Source: Pleomorphomonas sp.
Lineage (GTDB): Bacteria > Pseudomonadota > Alphaproteobacteria > Rhizobiales > Pleomorphomonadaceae
Reading direction: 5' to 3'
Length of the DNA: 43,905 nt
Assembly: GCA_030603685.1 (NCBI GenBank)
Contig: JAUVXG010000019.1
Span: 1 to 43,905 of the forward strand
Shown here: in pieces, positions 1 to 9,358 of the stretch
Layout: each line of letters starts with the position of its first letter
Position numbering within the stretch: position 1 is the first letter of the stretch
Program-made: the position numbers and the translations under genes
The notes under the pieces: generated by a model
What the model saw: only the letters and a program-made list of their open reading frames with translations
Told to the model about the DNA's origin: nothing
Database searches by the model: none

Positions 1-418
1 AGATCCGGGAATCCGGATAAGGGTCGGCGTCGTCGCGGCCAAGCCGGGTGAGCGTGTGGGCAAGGTCGGCGAGCACCACCGGCTTCACCAGGAAATCCTG
101 GAGCCGCAGCCTGAGGAAGCCGCGCGCGACCTCGGCGTCGAACACGCCGGTGATCGGAAGGAAGCGCACCGATGGGCCGGCCTGTCGATAGAGCTCGGAC
201 AGACCGGCCACCGGCCCGTCGGGAAAGGCGTCGAGATCGGGGACCACCAGACCGCAGGCCGGGTCGGCGAGTTCGTCGGACAGCTTGTCGGGCGCCCGCA
301 CCTTGAGGTCGCCGACGTTGGCGCCGGATGTCCGAAGGGCGTCTGCCACCAGGACGGCGAAATCCTTGTCGGCGGTCACGACGACGACGGTGCCGAAGTT
401 GATCGAGGATTCGGCCAT
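1..418 (-). CDS. cpaE: CpaE/TadZ-type pilus assembly protein, N-terminal part (runs off the left edge)
   Basis: The frame opens with ATG at 418 and stays open to base 1, giving about 139 residues of an incomplete protein. The visible part looks like an atypical response-regulator-type domain: an N-terminal hydrophobic strand (VVVVTADKDFAVLVADAL), a central LVVPDLDAFPDG segment and a conserved-looking LQDFLVKPV near residue 120. CpaE proteins of Flp/Tad pilus systems have such a receiver-like domain ahead of a MinD-type ATPase, which would lie outside the window. It starts six bases after the cpaC stop codon, so it is the third gene of a cpaB-cpaC-cpaE operon. The name rests mainly on this context, because the ATPase motifs cannot be seen. 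Confidence 0.72.
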   Translation of the reverse strand, partial: MAESSINFGTVVVVTADKDFAVLVADALRTSGANVGDLKVRAPDKLSDELADPACGLVVPDLDAFPDGPVAGLSELYRQAGPSVRFLPITGVFDAEVARGFLRLRLQDFLVKPVVLADLAHTLTRLGRDDADPYPDSRI

Positions 419-423
419 CGGCG

Positions 424-1794
424 TCACCGTACCAGGTCCAGGATGTAGCCACCGGTCGATGCGCCGTTGGCGGCGAGATAGGCGGTCGGGTCGGGTGGAA
501 CTTCGGCGTTGCCGCGCGCGAACGCGTCGAGGTCGCTGCCCGGCAAGGCTCGATCGAAAGGCGTGGCAATGGCGGCGCCGGCGCCGAGCGGATCGACGAT
601 GTGAGGCGTCACGATGATCACGAGGTCGGTTTCCGAACGCTTGTAGGCGGTGGAGCGGAACAGATTGCCGAGCACCGGCACCGAGCCGAGCCAGGGTACG
701 CGATTGTTCGACACCGAGCGCGAGTTGGTGAGCAGGCCGGCGATCACGAAGCTCTGGCCGTCACGCAGCTCCAGGGTCGAGTCCGAGCGGCGCACCTTGA
801 GTCCTGGAATGGTGATGCTGTTGATGGTGACCGCCGCCGAGTAGTCGATCTCGCTCACTTCCGGCTTGATGTTGAGATGGATGAGGCCATTCGGCGCGAC
901 CGTCGGGGTGAAGTCGAGGCCGACGCCGAACTTCTTGAATTCGACGGAAACCGAGTTGTCGTCGCTGGCTACCGGCACCGGAAATTCACCGCCGGCGAGG
1001 AAACTCGAAGTTTGGCCGGACAGCGCCACGAGGTTGGGCTCGGCAAGCGATCGGGCGAGGCCGCGCGCTTCCAGCGCCTGTACCACCATGTCGACCGAAA
1101 GGCCGCCCGACAGGACCTGACTGACGATCTCGCCGAACGGGGTGGAGCCGGAGGCGAGCGTCGAAGAGCCGACGCCGATGGCGAACCCATCGCTCTGGAC
1201 TGCCCAACCCAGGCCGAGCTCCCGACTGGCCGAGCGTGTGGCTTCCAGAAAGCGAACCTTGAGCTGAACCTGCTTGCCGCCGCCGATGTCGACGGCGTTG
1301 ACGACCTTCTCGCCACCGAACTCCTTGGCGATGGCGCCGGCCTCGTCGATGGTCTTCTGATCGGCCGCCATGCCCGAGAGCACGATGGAGCCGTTGGCCG
1401 AGGAGACGTCGACCTTGGCGTCGGGCAGTTTTCGCTCAAGCGCGGCTTGCAACCGGTCGGTATGCAGGGCGATTTCGAAATCGGCGGCGCCAACCACGTT
1501 GCGTTCCTTGTCGAACAGCACGATGCCGGTCACACCCCCTTTCGAGCCGAGCACCATGAACGACTTGTCGGTGAGCGGCCAGGCGTCGGCCAGCGCGGGA
1601 TCGCCAACCACGATTTCCGAGAAGGCGGACGTCGTGACGATCATCTGCGGCACGCCCTTGGCGATCGAAAACGACTGGCCCGAGGTCGCCGCCGTCATGC
1701 GGATGGGCGAGGCGGCATCGGCGGGCAGGGTGGCGACCAGCACCAGAGCGAGGAGAGCAGCGACGTAGAAGCCGACGCGCGTCGAGAGGATCAT
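424..1794 (-). CDS. cpaC: Flp/Tad pilus secretin CpaC (RcpA)
   Basis: This 456-residue protein is the outer-membrane secretin through which the Flp pilus leaves the cell. It begins with a typical signal peptide (hydrophobic residues 8-24, likely cleavage after ADA near residue 27). A pilus/secretin N-terminal domain follows (IVVGDPALADAWPLTDKSFMVLG), then a BON-like segment, then the secretin beta-domain. The conserved C-terminal secretin motif VPWLGSVPVLGNLFRS lies at about 366-381 and is followed by ETDLVIIVTPHIV. Length and domain order are normal for CpaC. The start overlaps the cpaB stop by four bases (ATGA type), indicating translational coupling. Confidence 0.93.
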   Translation of the reverse strand: MILSTRVGFYVAALLALVLVATLPADAASPIRMTAATSGQSFSIAKGVPQMIVTTSAFSEIVVGDPALADAWPLTDKSFMVLGSKGGVTGIVLFDKERNVVGAADFEIALHTDRLQAALERKLPDAKVDVSSANGSIVLSGMAADQKTIDEAGAIAKEFGGEKVVNAVDIGGGKQVQLKVRFLEATRSASRELGLGWAVQSDGFAIGVGSSTLASGSTPFGEIVSQVLSGGLSVDMVVQALEARGLARSLAEPNLVALSGQTSSFLAGGEFPVPVASDDNSVSVEFKKFGVGLDFTPTVAPNGLIHLNIKPEVSEIDYSAAVTINSITIPGLKVRRSDSTLELRDGQSFVIAGLLTNSRSVSNNRVPWLGSVPVLGNLFRSTAYKRSETDLVIIVTPHIVDPLGAGAAIATPFDRALPGSDLDAFARGNAEVPPDPTAYLAANGASTGGYILDLVR

Positions 1795-2732
1795 TGAGGT
1801 TCTCCGGCGGCGATCGATGCGGAGGGAGGAGAGGGCGCTTCAACAGGCCCAACCGGCTCACCGGGTGGCGTCACGAGGCGGCTCGGACCGCCATCTTTCA
1901 CGGGCACGGAGTACTGGGTGAGCTCGGTCGCCCGGCGCACCCACACCGTGGCGTCGGTCACCGGTGGAGTGGGCGGTATCTCCGCCTTGGCGTTTTCGGT
2001 CTTGCGGGCGGTGGTGAGGTCGGCGACGCTGATAGGCCGGAACGCTTCGGCCCTCACCTCGCCGGCGCGCCTCAGCACCAGCGACAGGCTGCCGACGCTT
2101 TGGGCCAGCACCAGCTTCTGCGCGGCTTCCGGCGAAACCTCCACGGTGGCGGTGTGCGCGACCATCGGCTCGGTGCTTTTCTCGTCGGCCATCTGGTCGA
2201 TCGACAGGATGCGCACGTCCTGGAGAATGACCTCGGCGACCTCGCCGGTGGTCAGCACGACATCGACCCGGTCGCCCGGCAGGACCAGGCCGCCGACGCC
2301 GGCCACGTCGTTGACGCGAAGCGTCACGGCGCGGTTGCCATCGGAGATCAGTCGGGAAACGGCGGCGCGTTCGCCGGGACCGGTCAGCTTGGAGGCGAAC
2401 AGCGGCTCGCCCTGCTCCAGCGGATAGAGCACGGTGCGGTCGCCGTCCTTGAAGAGATCGTCCTTCGTTGCGAAGGCACCGGGCGGCAGGTCGCCATCCG
2501 GCCATGGAATCTCGCGTACCGCCTGGCGGGAGAGCGGTGCGCCGAAGCGCAGCGGTTCGGCGGCCACCACGAGAGTTCCGAACGTTACCGACGGTCGCGC
2601 CGCCTCGATCTCCCTGAGACGGGCGGCTGACGCATTGTCGAGCCAGCGACCGCCCGCCCAGACGGCGCCGCCGCCGCAGACGACAGCGAGCAGGATCATG
2701 ACCTTGAAATTGGCACGCATCGAGACACTCAT
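1791..2732 (-). CDS. cpaB: Flp pilus assembly protein CpaB (RcpC)
   Basis: CpaB is an inner-membrane-anchored periplasmic protein of the Flp/Tad pilus machine. The chosen start (ATG at 2732, MSVSMRANF) gives about 313 residues with one N-terminal membrane segment (MILLAVVCGGGAVWAG). A SAF-type region follows (VVAAEPLRFGAPLSRQAVREIPWP). The Flp_CpaB core contains the family-typical AVTLRVNDVAGVGGLVLPGDRVDVVL. An in-frame start at 2801 would add 23 residues that look unrelated to a signal sequence; ATG at 2720 is another option. It is the first gene of the minus-strand cpa operon and is divergent from the alanine racemase gene. Confidence 0.9.
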   Translation of the reverse strand: MSVSMRANFKVMILLAVVCGGGAVWAGGRWLDNASAARLREIEAARPSVTFGTLVVAAEPLRFGAPLSRQAVREIPWPDGDLPPGAFATKDDLFKDGDRTVLYPLEQGEPLFASKLTGPGERAAVSRLISDGNRAVTLRVNDVAGVGGLVLPGDRVDVVLTTGEVAEVILQDVRILSIDQMADEKSTEPMVAHTATVEVSPEAAQKLVLAQSVGSLSLVLRRAGEVRAEAFRPISVADLTTARKTENAKAEIPPTPPVTDATVWVRRATELTQYSVPVKDGGPSRLVTPPGEPVGPVEAPSPPSASIAAGEPQ

Positions 2733-2916
2733 CTTCAGATGCGACCAAGCTAGCAGGTTTGCGATAAAGGCCGGTTCAATCGGTTCGTGGCTTTTCCGCA
2801 ATCATCTCAAGGTTTTGTTTACCATGCCAATGCCGGTTCTTCGCCGGTGCAGCTTGCGGCAGACAAGAAGGGGGACTAAGCCGATTGGTGACGGTTCATC
2901 GGCTGCGGAGGAAAGA

Positions 2917-4020
2917 GTGTCGGCTTCTGAAGGCGTTTCAGGCGCGGCCTCGGCCGGCGGCATTCTGACGATCGGCGTCGAAGCCATCGTCGCCAACTGG
3001 CGCAGCCTTGCCGCCCGCGCGGCGCCGGCCCGTTCGGCCGCCGTGGTCAAGGCGGACGCTTACGGCCTCGGCGCTGTGTCGCTGGTCGGACCTCTCTACG
3101 ATGCCGGCTGTCGCGACTTCTTCGTGGTCACGCTGTCGGAGGCCGGGGTACTCCGCCCGCTGCTGCCGACGGATGCGACCATCTACGTCCTCAACGGCCT
3201 GCTGCCGGGCACCGCTGCCGCCTATGGCGACGGCATTCTGCCGGTTCTGAACTCGCTTTCCCAATGTCGCGCCTGGGCGGAAGCCAATCGTGGCAACCGA
3301 CCGTCGGTCATCCAGGTCGACACCGGCATGTCGCGCCTCGGCCTCGACGTCGCCGAACAGCAGGTGCTTGCCGATGACGCGGGGTTGCTCGCCGCCACGG
3401 GCGGTCGTCTCGTCATGAGCCACCTTGCCTGCGCCGACGAGCCGGACAAGCCGGCGAGCGGCGAGCAACTCGCCGCCTTCCGGGCCGCCCGTTCGCGCCT
3501 GCCGGGGCTTGCCGGTTCGCTCGCCGCGTCGAGCGGCATCTTTCTCGGGCCGGATTATCACTTCGATCTCACCCGTCCCGGCGCCGCGCTCTACGGCATC
3601 GAGACGAGCCCGCTGGCCACGGGGATCAGACCCGTGGTCGATCTCAGGGTCAGGGTCGCCCAACTTCGGGAAATCGAAGCGGGCACCTCGGTCGGCTACG
3701 GCTACACGTTCCGCGCCAGCAGGACGATCCGCCTCGCAACATTGGCGACGGGATATGCCGACGGCTGGTGGCGCCGCTTCTCCGGCGGCGCCGTGGCCGC
3801 CTATCACGGCGATACGCGGCTACCTTCGGTCGGCCGCGTTTCCATGGACAGCTTCTCGGTGGACATCAGCGCCCTTCCGGACGGCACGCTTGCCGAGGGA
3901 GATCTTCTCGAGCTGATCGGTCCCCACCAGAGCGCCGACGATCTGGCCCGAGCTGCCGGCACCATCGGCTACGAGGTGCTGACCTCGCTCGGCCATCGCT
4001 ACCATCGCGTCTACAGCTGA
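2917..4020 (+). CDS. alr: alanine racemase
   Basis: This PLP enzyme interconverts L- and D-alanine for peptidoglycan synthesis. GTG at 2917 is chosen because GGAGG sits at 2907-2911, five bases upstream. The resulting 367 residues match the usual family length, whereas the open frame extends much further upstream over cpaB. The PLP-binding lysine is K45 in AAVVKADAYGLG. VQVDTGMSRLGLD, the GYGYTF segment with Y261/Y263 and GRVSMDSFSVD are all typical. The gene stands alone and meets the convergent methyltransferase gene with two bases between the stop codons. Confidence 0.95.
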   Translation: MSASEGVSGAASAGGILTIGVEAIVANWRSLAARAAPARSAAVVKADAYGLGAVSLVGPLYDAGCRDFFVVTLSEAGVLRPLLPTDATIYVLNGLLPGTAAAYGDGILPVLNSLSQCRAWAEANRGNRPSVIQVDTGMSRLGLDVAEQQVLADDAGLLAATGGRLVMSHLACADEPDKPASGEQLAAFRAARSRLPGLAGSLAASSGIFLGPDYHFDLTRPGAALYGIETSPLATGIRPVVDLRVRVAQLREIEAGTSVGYGYTFRASRTIRLATLATGYADGWWRRFSGGAVAAYHGDTRLPSVGRVSMDSFSVDISALPDGTLAEGDLLELIGPHQSADDLARAAGTIGYEVLTSLGHRYHRVYS

Positions 4021-4022
4021 AC

Positions 4023-4856
4023 TCAGGGGTGGGCGATGACCGCGAAGGCCGTGGCACCGCCCGACCATGGCCCCCCGGCCGCGAAATCGACGATCTCCAC
4101 CTCCGAGTAGCCGGCGGCCAGCACTTCCTCGGTGATACTGGCGGGCGTGTAGTACTGCATCCAGTTGTAGACCTGAAAGCTTCGGTCGGGCGTTACGATG
4201 AGATAGCGGTCGAGGCCAATCGCCTGGTCGCGGTAGAGGTGCGTGGTCTTGAAGCCGACGTAGTCGCCGGCCGACCAGAATCCGTTCATCAGGCGTGGCG
4301 CGAAGATCGTTTCCTCGCTCAGCTTATCGAACATGCCGGTCGAGAAGACGTCGAACACGAAGACGCCGCCCGGCTTCAGCATGGCCTTGACCTTGCCGAG
4401 GATCAGCCCGCGCTTGTCCGGCGCCATCGCGCAGAAGTCGCCGTAGATCATGGTGGCGAGGTCTTGCCCGGAGGGCAACTCGTCCCTGAGATAGTCGGCC
4501 TTCTGGTAATCGATGGAAAACCCGGCCGTTTCCGCTGCCTTGCGGGCATACGCCAGCGAGTTGGTCGAGAAGTCGAGGCCCGTCACCAACGCGCCGCGTT
4601 CGGCATATCGTCTCGTATAGAGCCCGGGGCCGCATCCGAGATCGGTGACCGACAGGCCGGTGAGGGAAAGGCGCCGATCCAGCCAGTCGACGAAGGCCTC
4701 GATGGTGCCCGGGCGCCGCGAGGCGAGGTCGCTGGTTTCGTCGAGGTGGAAGCGCAGCATCTCGGCCGCGATATGCGGGTCGGTCCACAGTCGCTCTGTG
4801 GTCGAAACGGAAAAGGGGGCGGGGCGGGCGAGGAAGTCGGCGAGAATTTCGTACAT
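4023..4856 (-). CDS. class I SAM-dependent methyltransferase
   Basis: The protein has about 277 residues from ATG at 4856. The SAM-binding motif I is clear: LSVTDLGCGPGLYTRRYAE, near residues 70-88. A post-I acidic stretch (ALVTGLDFSTNSLAYARK) and a later MLKPGGVFVFDVF strand follow, the order seen in Rossmann-fold methyltransferases. The substrate cannot be told from sequence. The open frame continues to a TTG at 4916, but that lies inside the terminator of the upstream operon, so the ATG is preferred. The gene appears monocistronic. Confidence 0.82.
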   Translation of the reverse strand: MYEILADFLARPAPFSVSTTERLWTDPHIAAEMLRFHLDETSDLASRRPGTIEAFVDWLDRRLSLTGLSVTDLGCGPGLYTRRYAERGALVTGLDFSTNSLAYARKAAETAGFSIDYQKADYLRDELPSGQDLATMIYGDFCAMAPDKRGLILGKVKAMLKPGGVFVFDVFSTGMFDKLSEETIFAPRLMNGFWSAGDYVGFKTTHLYRDQAIGLDRYLIVTPDRSFQVYNWMQYYTPASITEEVLAAGYSEVEIVDFAAGGPWSGGATAFAVIAHP

Positions 4857-4909
4857 GATGGCGCACGGTAGGCTCCGCTCGCCCAGGACGAAAGCGAAAT
4901 CTCGGTTCC

Positions 4910-4945
4910 AAAACAACGACCGCGTCCAGGTGGAACGCGGCCGTT
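4910..4945 (-). terminator. intrinsic terminator of the kdg/kdu operon
   Basis: Read on the minus strand, a GC-rich hairpin (arms AACGGCCGCGTTCC and GGACGCGGTCGTT, one wobble pair and one bulged base) is followed by GTTTT. It lies 20 bases after the stop of the last operon gene. Confidence 0.75.
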
Positions 4946-4965
4946 CTGTTCAAGAGATCAGCCGA

Positions 4966-5751
4966 TCAGGGCTGCTTGCCGATGTAGGCGAGAATGCCGC
5001 CGTCGACATAGAGGATGTGGCCGTTGACGAAGTCCGACGCCGAGGAGGCGAGGAACACCGCCGGTCCCTTCAGATCGTCGGTGGTGCCCCAGCGGCCGGC
5101 CGGGGTCTTGGCGCGGATGAAGGAGTCGAAGGGATGGCCGGGAACGCGCAGCGGCGCGGTCTGCGGCGTCTCGACGTAGCCTGGACCGATGCCGTTGCAC
5201 TGGATGTTGAAGGCGCCATACTCGGAGGCGATGTTGCGGGTCAGCATCTTGAGGCCGCCCTTGGCCGCGGCATAGGCCGACACGGTCTCGCGGCCGAGTT
5301 CGGACATCATCGAACAGATGTTGATGATCTTGCCGCCGCCCTTCTTCATCATGCCGGGGATGACGGCCTTGGCGACGATGAACGGCGCCGTCAGGTCGAT
5401 GTCGATCACCTGGCGGAAGTCCTTGACGTCCATCTCGTGCATCGGGACGCGCTTGATGATGCCGGCGTTGTTGACCAGGATGTCGATGGTGCCGAGATCC
5501 TTTTCGACGTCGGCCACCAGCTTCTGCACGGCGGCCTCGTCGGTGACGTCGGCGATGTAGCCCCGGGCGTCGATGCCGGCTTCCTTGTTGGCGGCCACGC
5601 CCTTGGCAAGGAACTCCTCGTTGACGTCGTTGAAGGCGATGATGGCGCCGGCCTCGGCCAGCGCGCTGGCCAGCGCGAAGCCGATGCCGTAGGAGGCGCC
5701 AGTGACGAGCGCCACCTTGCCTTCAAGCGAGAATGCGTTCGGGTAGGTCAT
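4966..5751 (-). CDS. kduD: SDR-family oxidoreductase, KduD-like / gluconate 5-dehydrogenase-like
   Basis: This 261-residue short-chain dehydrogenase has the NAD(P)-binding TGASYGIG at 17-24, LVNNAGI and the catalytic Y160-AAA-K164 with the preceding serine region NICSMMSE. The closest remembered groups are gluconate 5-dehydrogenase (IdnO type) and 2-dehydro-3-deoxy-D-gluconate 5-dehydrogenase (KduD). Because it sits directly after kduI, the KduD reaction is the more likely physiological role: reduction of 3-deoxy-D-glycero-2,5-hexodiulosonate to 2-keto-3-deoxygluconate. The gap to kduI is 20 bases. It is the last gene of the operon. Substrate choice is inferred from context, not from residues. 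Confidence 0.88.
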   Translation of the reverse strand: MTYPNAFSLEGKVALVTGASYGIGFALASALAEAGAIIAFNDVNEEFLAKGVAANKEAGIDARGYIADVTDEAAVQKLVADVEKDLGTIDILVNNAGIIKRVPMHEMDVKDFRQVIDIDLTAPFIVAKAVIPGMMKKGGGKIINICSMMSELGRETVSAYAAAKGGLKMLTRNIASEYGAFNIQCNGIGPGYVETPQTAPLRVPGHPFDSFIRAKTPAGRWGTTDDLKGPAVFLASSASDFVNGHILYVDGGILAYIGKQP

Positions 5752-5771
5752 TGAAGTCCGTCCTTGTTCGC

Positions 5772-6614
5772 TTAGCGCAGGTCGCCGATGGCGATGTGGT
5801 CCATGTCGTCGAAGGTCTGGTTCTCGCCGCCCATTGCCCAGATGAAGGTATAGGCGCTGGTGCCGCAGCCGGCGTGGATCGACCAGGACGGCGAAATGAC
5901 CGCCTGCTCGTTCTGCACCAGAATGTGGCGGGTCTGGTTACCTTCGCCCATCATGTGGAAGACGGCCTGTCCCTCGGGAATGTTGAAATAGGTGTAGATC
6001 TCCATGCGGCGCTCGTGGGTATGGGCGGGCATGGTGTTCCAGACGCTGCCCGGCGCGAGCTGGGTCAGACCCATGGAAAGCTGGCAGGTCTCCAGCACGT
6101 CCGGATGGATGAACTGGTTGATGACGCGCTTGTTGGCGGTGGCCTCGTCACCGAGCGGCTTCTTCTTGGCGTCGGTCATCGACAGGAAGGTGGTCTTGCA
6201 GGCTTTGTGGGCCGGGGCCGACACCATGTAGAACTTGGCAGGCGCCTTGGCATCGTCGCTCTTGAAGACGACGGACTTGGTGCCCTTGGTGATGTAGAGG
6301 CAGTCCTGGAAGCCGAGGTGGAAGGTTTCGCCGTCGGCTTCGATGGAGCCGGCGCCGCCGATGTTGAAGATGCCGATCTCGCGGCGCTCCAGGATATAGG
6401 CAGTGCCGAAGTTCTTCATGCAGTCGATGCCCTTGTCGAGCGGCACCGCTTCGTTGACCGGCTTGCAGCCGAGCGTCACCATGCGGTCGACATGGGAGTA
6501 GACGGCGACGACCTCGTCATCGACGTAGAGGTTCTCGATCAGAAACTCCGCGCGCGTTTCCTCGGTGGTGTAGCGCTTGAAGTCCTTCTGATTGGCCGAA
6601 TAGCGAATATCCAT
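5772..6614 (-). CDS. kduI: 5-dehydro-4-deoxy-D-glucuronate isomerase
   Basis: KduI isomerises 5-keto-4-deoxyuronate, the product of unsaturated oligouronide cleavage, to 3-deoxy-hexodiulosonate. The ATG at 6614 has GGAGG six bases upstream and gives 280 residues, close to the usual 278; the open frame upstream of it is spurious. The cupin metal ligands appear as H198 and H200 (MPAHTHERRMEIY), E205 and H247 (SIHAGCG), each two residues later than in E. coli KduI. It lies in the kdgK-kdgT-yhcH-kduI-kduD operon. Together with KduD and KdgK it turns pectin- or alginate-type uronates into KDG-6-phosphate. Confidence 0.96.
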   Translation of the reverse strand: MDIRYSANQKDFKRYTTEETRAEFLIENLYVDDEVVAVYSHVDRMVTLGCKPVNEAVPLDKGIDCMKNFGTAYILERREIGIFNIGGAGSIEADGETFHLGFQDCLYITKGTKSVVFKSDDAKAPAKFYMVSAPAHKACKTTFLSMTDAKKKPLGDEATANKRVINQFIHPDVLETCQLSMGLTQLAPGSVWNTMPAHTHERRMEIYTYFNIPEGQAVFHMMGEGNQTRHILVQNEQAVISPSWSIHAGCGTSAYTFIWAMGGENQTFDDMDHIAIGDLR

Positions 6615-6642
6615 TGTTGCCTCCGATGGTGAGAGTGGGTGA

Positions 6643-7104
6643 TCAAGCCAGGATCTTGACGACGACCTTGCGGACCTTGGCCGGCGCGCCGATGGCGCAA
6701 CCGGGGCGGTGGATGTCAGTGGGATGGAAGACGGCATAGGCGCCGGTGCCGAGCACGAGATCGCTCTCGTCGGCTGCCGTTGAGAAGAACTGAACGTCGC
6801 GACTTTCGAGAAGGTCCTCGGACACCGGATTGTCGCCGGCGAGCGGCGCATAGCCGATCACTTCTCGTCCGCTCGCCACGTACTGGATGTCGATATAGCG
6901 GGCGTGGGATTCGGGGCGCTTTTCGGCCTTGGGCGCCGTCTCGTAGTCCTGGATCAGGGCGTAGAGGCGGTCGCCGTCGATGTCGACGCGGCCGGCGGGC
7001 AAGGCGTTGATGTCGGTCTCCGCGAGAAAGCGAAGCCCCCGCCGGATGGTCTCGGGCAGGTTGGCGGCGTCGCGGTCGAGAGTGGCGATATGGCTGAGAT
7101 ACAT
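6643..7104 (-). CDS. YhcH/YjgK/YiaL (DUF386) family protein
   Basis: The product has 153 residues and belongs to the YhcH/YjgK/YiaL family. Family landmarks are HARYIDIQYVASGREVIGYAPL near the middle and the C-terminal FHPTDIHRPGCAIG...VRKVVVKIL. Members are small cupin-like proteins found in sialic acid and uronate operons; several have been proposed to act as sugar-acid anomerases or isomerases, but the activity here is unknown. The gap is 28 bases to kduI and 51 bases to kdgT, so it is co-transcribed with them. Confidence 0.88.
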   Translation of the reverse strand: MYLSHIATLDRDAANLPETIRRGLRFLAETDINALPAGRVDIDGDRLYALIQDYETAPKAEKRPESHARYIDIQYVASGREVIGYAPLAGDNPVSEDLLESRDVQFFSTAADESDLVLGTGAYAVFHPTDIHRPGCAIGAPAKVRKVVVKILA

Positions 7105-7155
7105 CGGCTTTCTCCTGGAGCGGTGGAGCCGGCGGTCGGCGCCGGCCCTCCTGCG

Positions 7156-8148
7156 TTACTCTGCCGCTTGCAGTTCCTGGACCGGCGCAGGGGCGGGGGT
7201 GGCGCCTCTGGTGCGCTTGGCCCAGATGCCGGTCAAAATCGGCACCAGGATCGCCGTGGTCAGGCAGGCGGCGGCGACCAGCGAGGTGGCCGTGGCGGCG
7301 GCCGGCTTGAAGGCGGGCACCATCTCCGCGATGATCATCGGGTTGGCGACCGCGGCGCCGGCCGTGGAGGACGCAGCGAGGCCGGCGGTGCCGTTGCCGC
7401 CACCGATCAGCTTGTCGGCCAGCATAAGCGGAATGCCGGTGATCACGATCACGATGATGCCGAGCAGGATGCCGCCAAGGCCGGTCTGGGCGATGACGTG
7501 CAGGTCGATGCCGTTACCGAGGGCAAAGCCGAAGAACGGGATCAGCGTATGCACGCACTTGCCGAAGAACTCCTTCAGGTCCTTGTCGAGGTTGCCGAGC
7601 AGGAAGCCGATCAGGAAGGGCAGCACCGCGCCGACGAACAGGTGCGGCTCGAAGGTGGCGACACCGGCGGCGCCCAGGATGAACATGGACACCAGCGGAC
7701 CGGACTCGATGGACATCAGCACGAAGGCGCCAGCTTCTTCCTTGGTGCCGTATTGCTGCATGACCGCCGCATAGAGACCGCCGTTGGTCATGTCCATGGC
7801 CGCGCAGATGGCCAGCGCCGAGAATCCGGCGAAGAGACCCGCCTGCACGCCTTCGATCGGCAGGAACTGGGCGGCGGCATAGGTCGCCGCCCAGGCGACC
7901 AGCGTCTTGACGACGACGAGGTTGCCCGATTTGCGCAGCACGGTGCCCGTCGCACGGAGATCGATGGTGGCGCCCATGCAGAAGAACCAGACCGCGAGGA
8001 TCGGCACCGTGCCGGAGACCAGGCCGTTGGTGAAGGAGCCGAAGTATTTGCCGGCTTCCGGATAGAAGGTCTTGCACAGTGCGCCAAGGATCAGCGGCAC
8101 CAGCATCAGTCCTCCTGGGACTTTATCGATCGCTTTCTTGATGTTCAT
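7156..8148 (-). CDS. kdgT: 2-keto-3-deoxygluconate permease
   Basis: This 330-residue inner-membrane protein is an H+-coupled KDG uptake carrier of the KdgT family. The N-terminus [28 protein letters not shown] and the following [18 protein letters not shown] are characteristic. About ten hydrophobic segments follow, with conserved-looking [19 protein letters not shown] and [15 protein letters not shown]. It lies between the kinase gene kdgK and the YhcH-type gene and would import the substrate for KdgK. Confidence 0.94.
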   Translation of the reverse strand: MNIKKAIDKVPGGLMLVPLILGALCKTFYPEAGKYFGSFTNGLVSGTVPILAVWFFCMGATIDLRATGTVLRKSGNLVVVKTLVAWAATYAAAQFLPIEGVQAGLFAGFSALAICAAMDMTNGGLYAAVMQQYGTKEEAGAFVLMSIESGPLVSMFILGAAGVATFEPHLFVGAVLPFLIGFLLGNLDKDLKEFFGKCVHTLIPFFGFALGNGIDLHVIAQTGLGGILLGIIVIVITGIPLMLADKLIGGGNGTAGLAASSTAGAAVANPMIIAEMVPAFKPAAATATSLVAAACLTTAILVPILTGIWAKRTRGATPAPAPVQELQAAE

Positions 8149-8197
8149 GATGTCTAGTCGTCTCTAGCGTGAAAAATGGTGTTGGCGCGGGCGGCGA

Positions 8198-9157
8198 TCA
8201 GCGAAGCCGGGCGATTTCGGAAGCGAAGACGTCGGGCGTGGCGTCCTTCGGAATGATGGCGCCCCGGTGCTGCACGACGGCGCCGGCGACCGCGTGGGCA
8301 CGAAGCGCGGCTTCCGCCGGAGCGAGGCCAAGGCTTCGGCCGAGGAGATAGGCAGCCGAGAAACTGTCGCCGGCGGCTGTGGTGTCGACGACCTTGTCGA
8401 CGGCCATGGCGGGCACGGTCTCGATCTTGCCGTCATGGATCAGCGTGCAGGGCTTGGCGCCGTCCTTGATCACCACTTCAAGGCGCGGCATGGCCGCGAA
8501 GTGGCTGGCGCCGGCCTCAGGCGTCGGCGCGATGCCGAGGACTTCGAGTTCCTCCACCGTCACCAGGACACGGCTTGCGAAGGCGATGACCTCCTCGTAG
8601 GTGGCGCGCGTCGTCTCGACGCTCTCCCAGAGGAGAGGGCGGTAGTTGCAGTCGAAGTCGACGGCGATGCCATCGCGGGCCAGTTCGCCAAGGCGAGCGA
8701 TGAGCCGGGCCCGGCTCTGAGGTCTCAGCACCGCGAGGCTGATGCCGGAGAGGTAGATGTTGCTGTAGCCGGAAAGCGCCGTGAGGATGGCGTCGGACCC
8801 CTCGGTTTCGAAGGTCTCGCGGACAGCGGCTTCACCGCGCCAGTAGTAGAAGCGGCGTTCGCCCGCGGCGTCGGTCTTGATGAAGTAGAGACCGGGGCGG
8901 CGACCCGGACGACGCAGCACCAGGCGGTCGCCGACGCCCTGGGCGCGCCAGAAGGCTGCCATGGCATCGCTGAACGGATCGTCGCCAATGGCGCTGACGT
9001 AGTCGACGAAACCACCGAGGCCCTCGCCGAGTCGGGCCATATAGGCGGCTGTGTTGAAGGTGTCGCCGCCGAAGGACTGTGTGATGCCGCCGTCGGGCCG
9101 CTCTTGCAGCTCGACCATGCATTCACCGATGGCTGCCACGCGAATGTCCTTGGCCAC
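8198..9157 (-). CDS. kdgK: 2-keto-3-deoxygluconate kinase (PfkB family)
   Basis: KdgK phosphorylates KDG to KDG-6-phosphate. GTG at 9157 is preferred because GGAGG lies five bases upstream; it gives 319 residues, as usual. Features of PfkB sugar kinases are the N-terminal IGECMVELQ, GGDTFNTAAYMARLG at about 30-44 and the signature DTTAAGDSFSAAYLLG starting at 258, with catalytic D264. It is the first gene of the operon, next to a 600-base regulatory region shared with a divergent GntR gene. An aldolase (Eda) to finish the pathway is not in this window. Confidence 0.94.
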   Translation of the reverse strand: MAKDIRVAAIGECMVELQERPDGGITQSFGGDTFNTAAYMARLGEGLGGFVDYVSAIGDDPFSDAMAAFWRAQGVGDRLVLRRPGRRPGLYFIKTDAAGERRFYYWRGEAAVRETFETEGSDAILTALSGYSNIYLSGISLAVLRPQSRARLIARLGELARDGIAVDFDCNYRPLLWESVETTRATYEEVIAFASRVLVTVEELEVLGIAPTPEAGASHFAAMPRLEVVIKDGAKPCTLIHDGKIETVPAMAVDKVVDTTAAGDSFSAAYLLGRSLGLAPAEAALRAHAVAGAVVQHRGAIIPKDATPDVFASEIARLR

Positions 9158-9358
9158 GTCATCCTCCGATCGTTCGCCGTCTGATTGGAACGGGCGCTCC
9201 GGCTGTCCGTCCTCGTTGGCTGGAACATCTATTTGCCGGAGCTCCAAGTCAATACGCATTAATCCATGTCTAACTTGAGGAAAAGTTGCCGATACCAAAG
9301 TCTAAACATAAATACAAAACAAACCGACCTGAAGAAATAGACCGACAGACAGAAATAT

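Noticed and set aside
601-1797. 398-codon plus-strand open frame opposite cpaC
   Set aside because: It mirrors cpaC on the other strand, is rich in Arg/Gly/His typical of antisense frames in GC-rich DNA, and matches no known family.
2434-2916. Long N-terminal extension of alanine racemase
   Set aside because: It overlaps cpaB and its promoter region, and GTG 2917 with GGAGG gives the normal length.
6904-8157. 417-codon plus-strand open frame opposite kdgT
   Set aside because: It is an antisense shadow of the clearly recognised permease gene, with low-complexity charged sequence.
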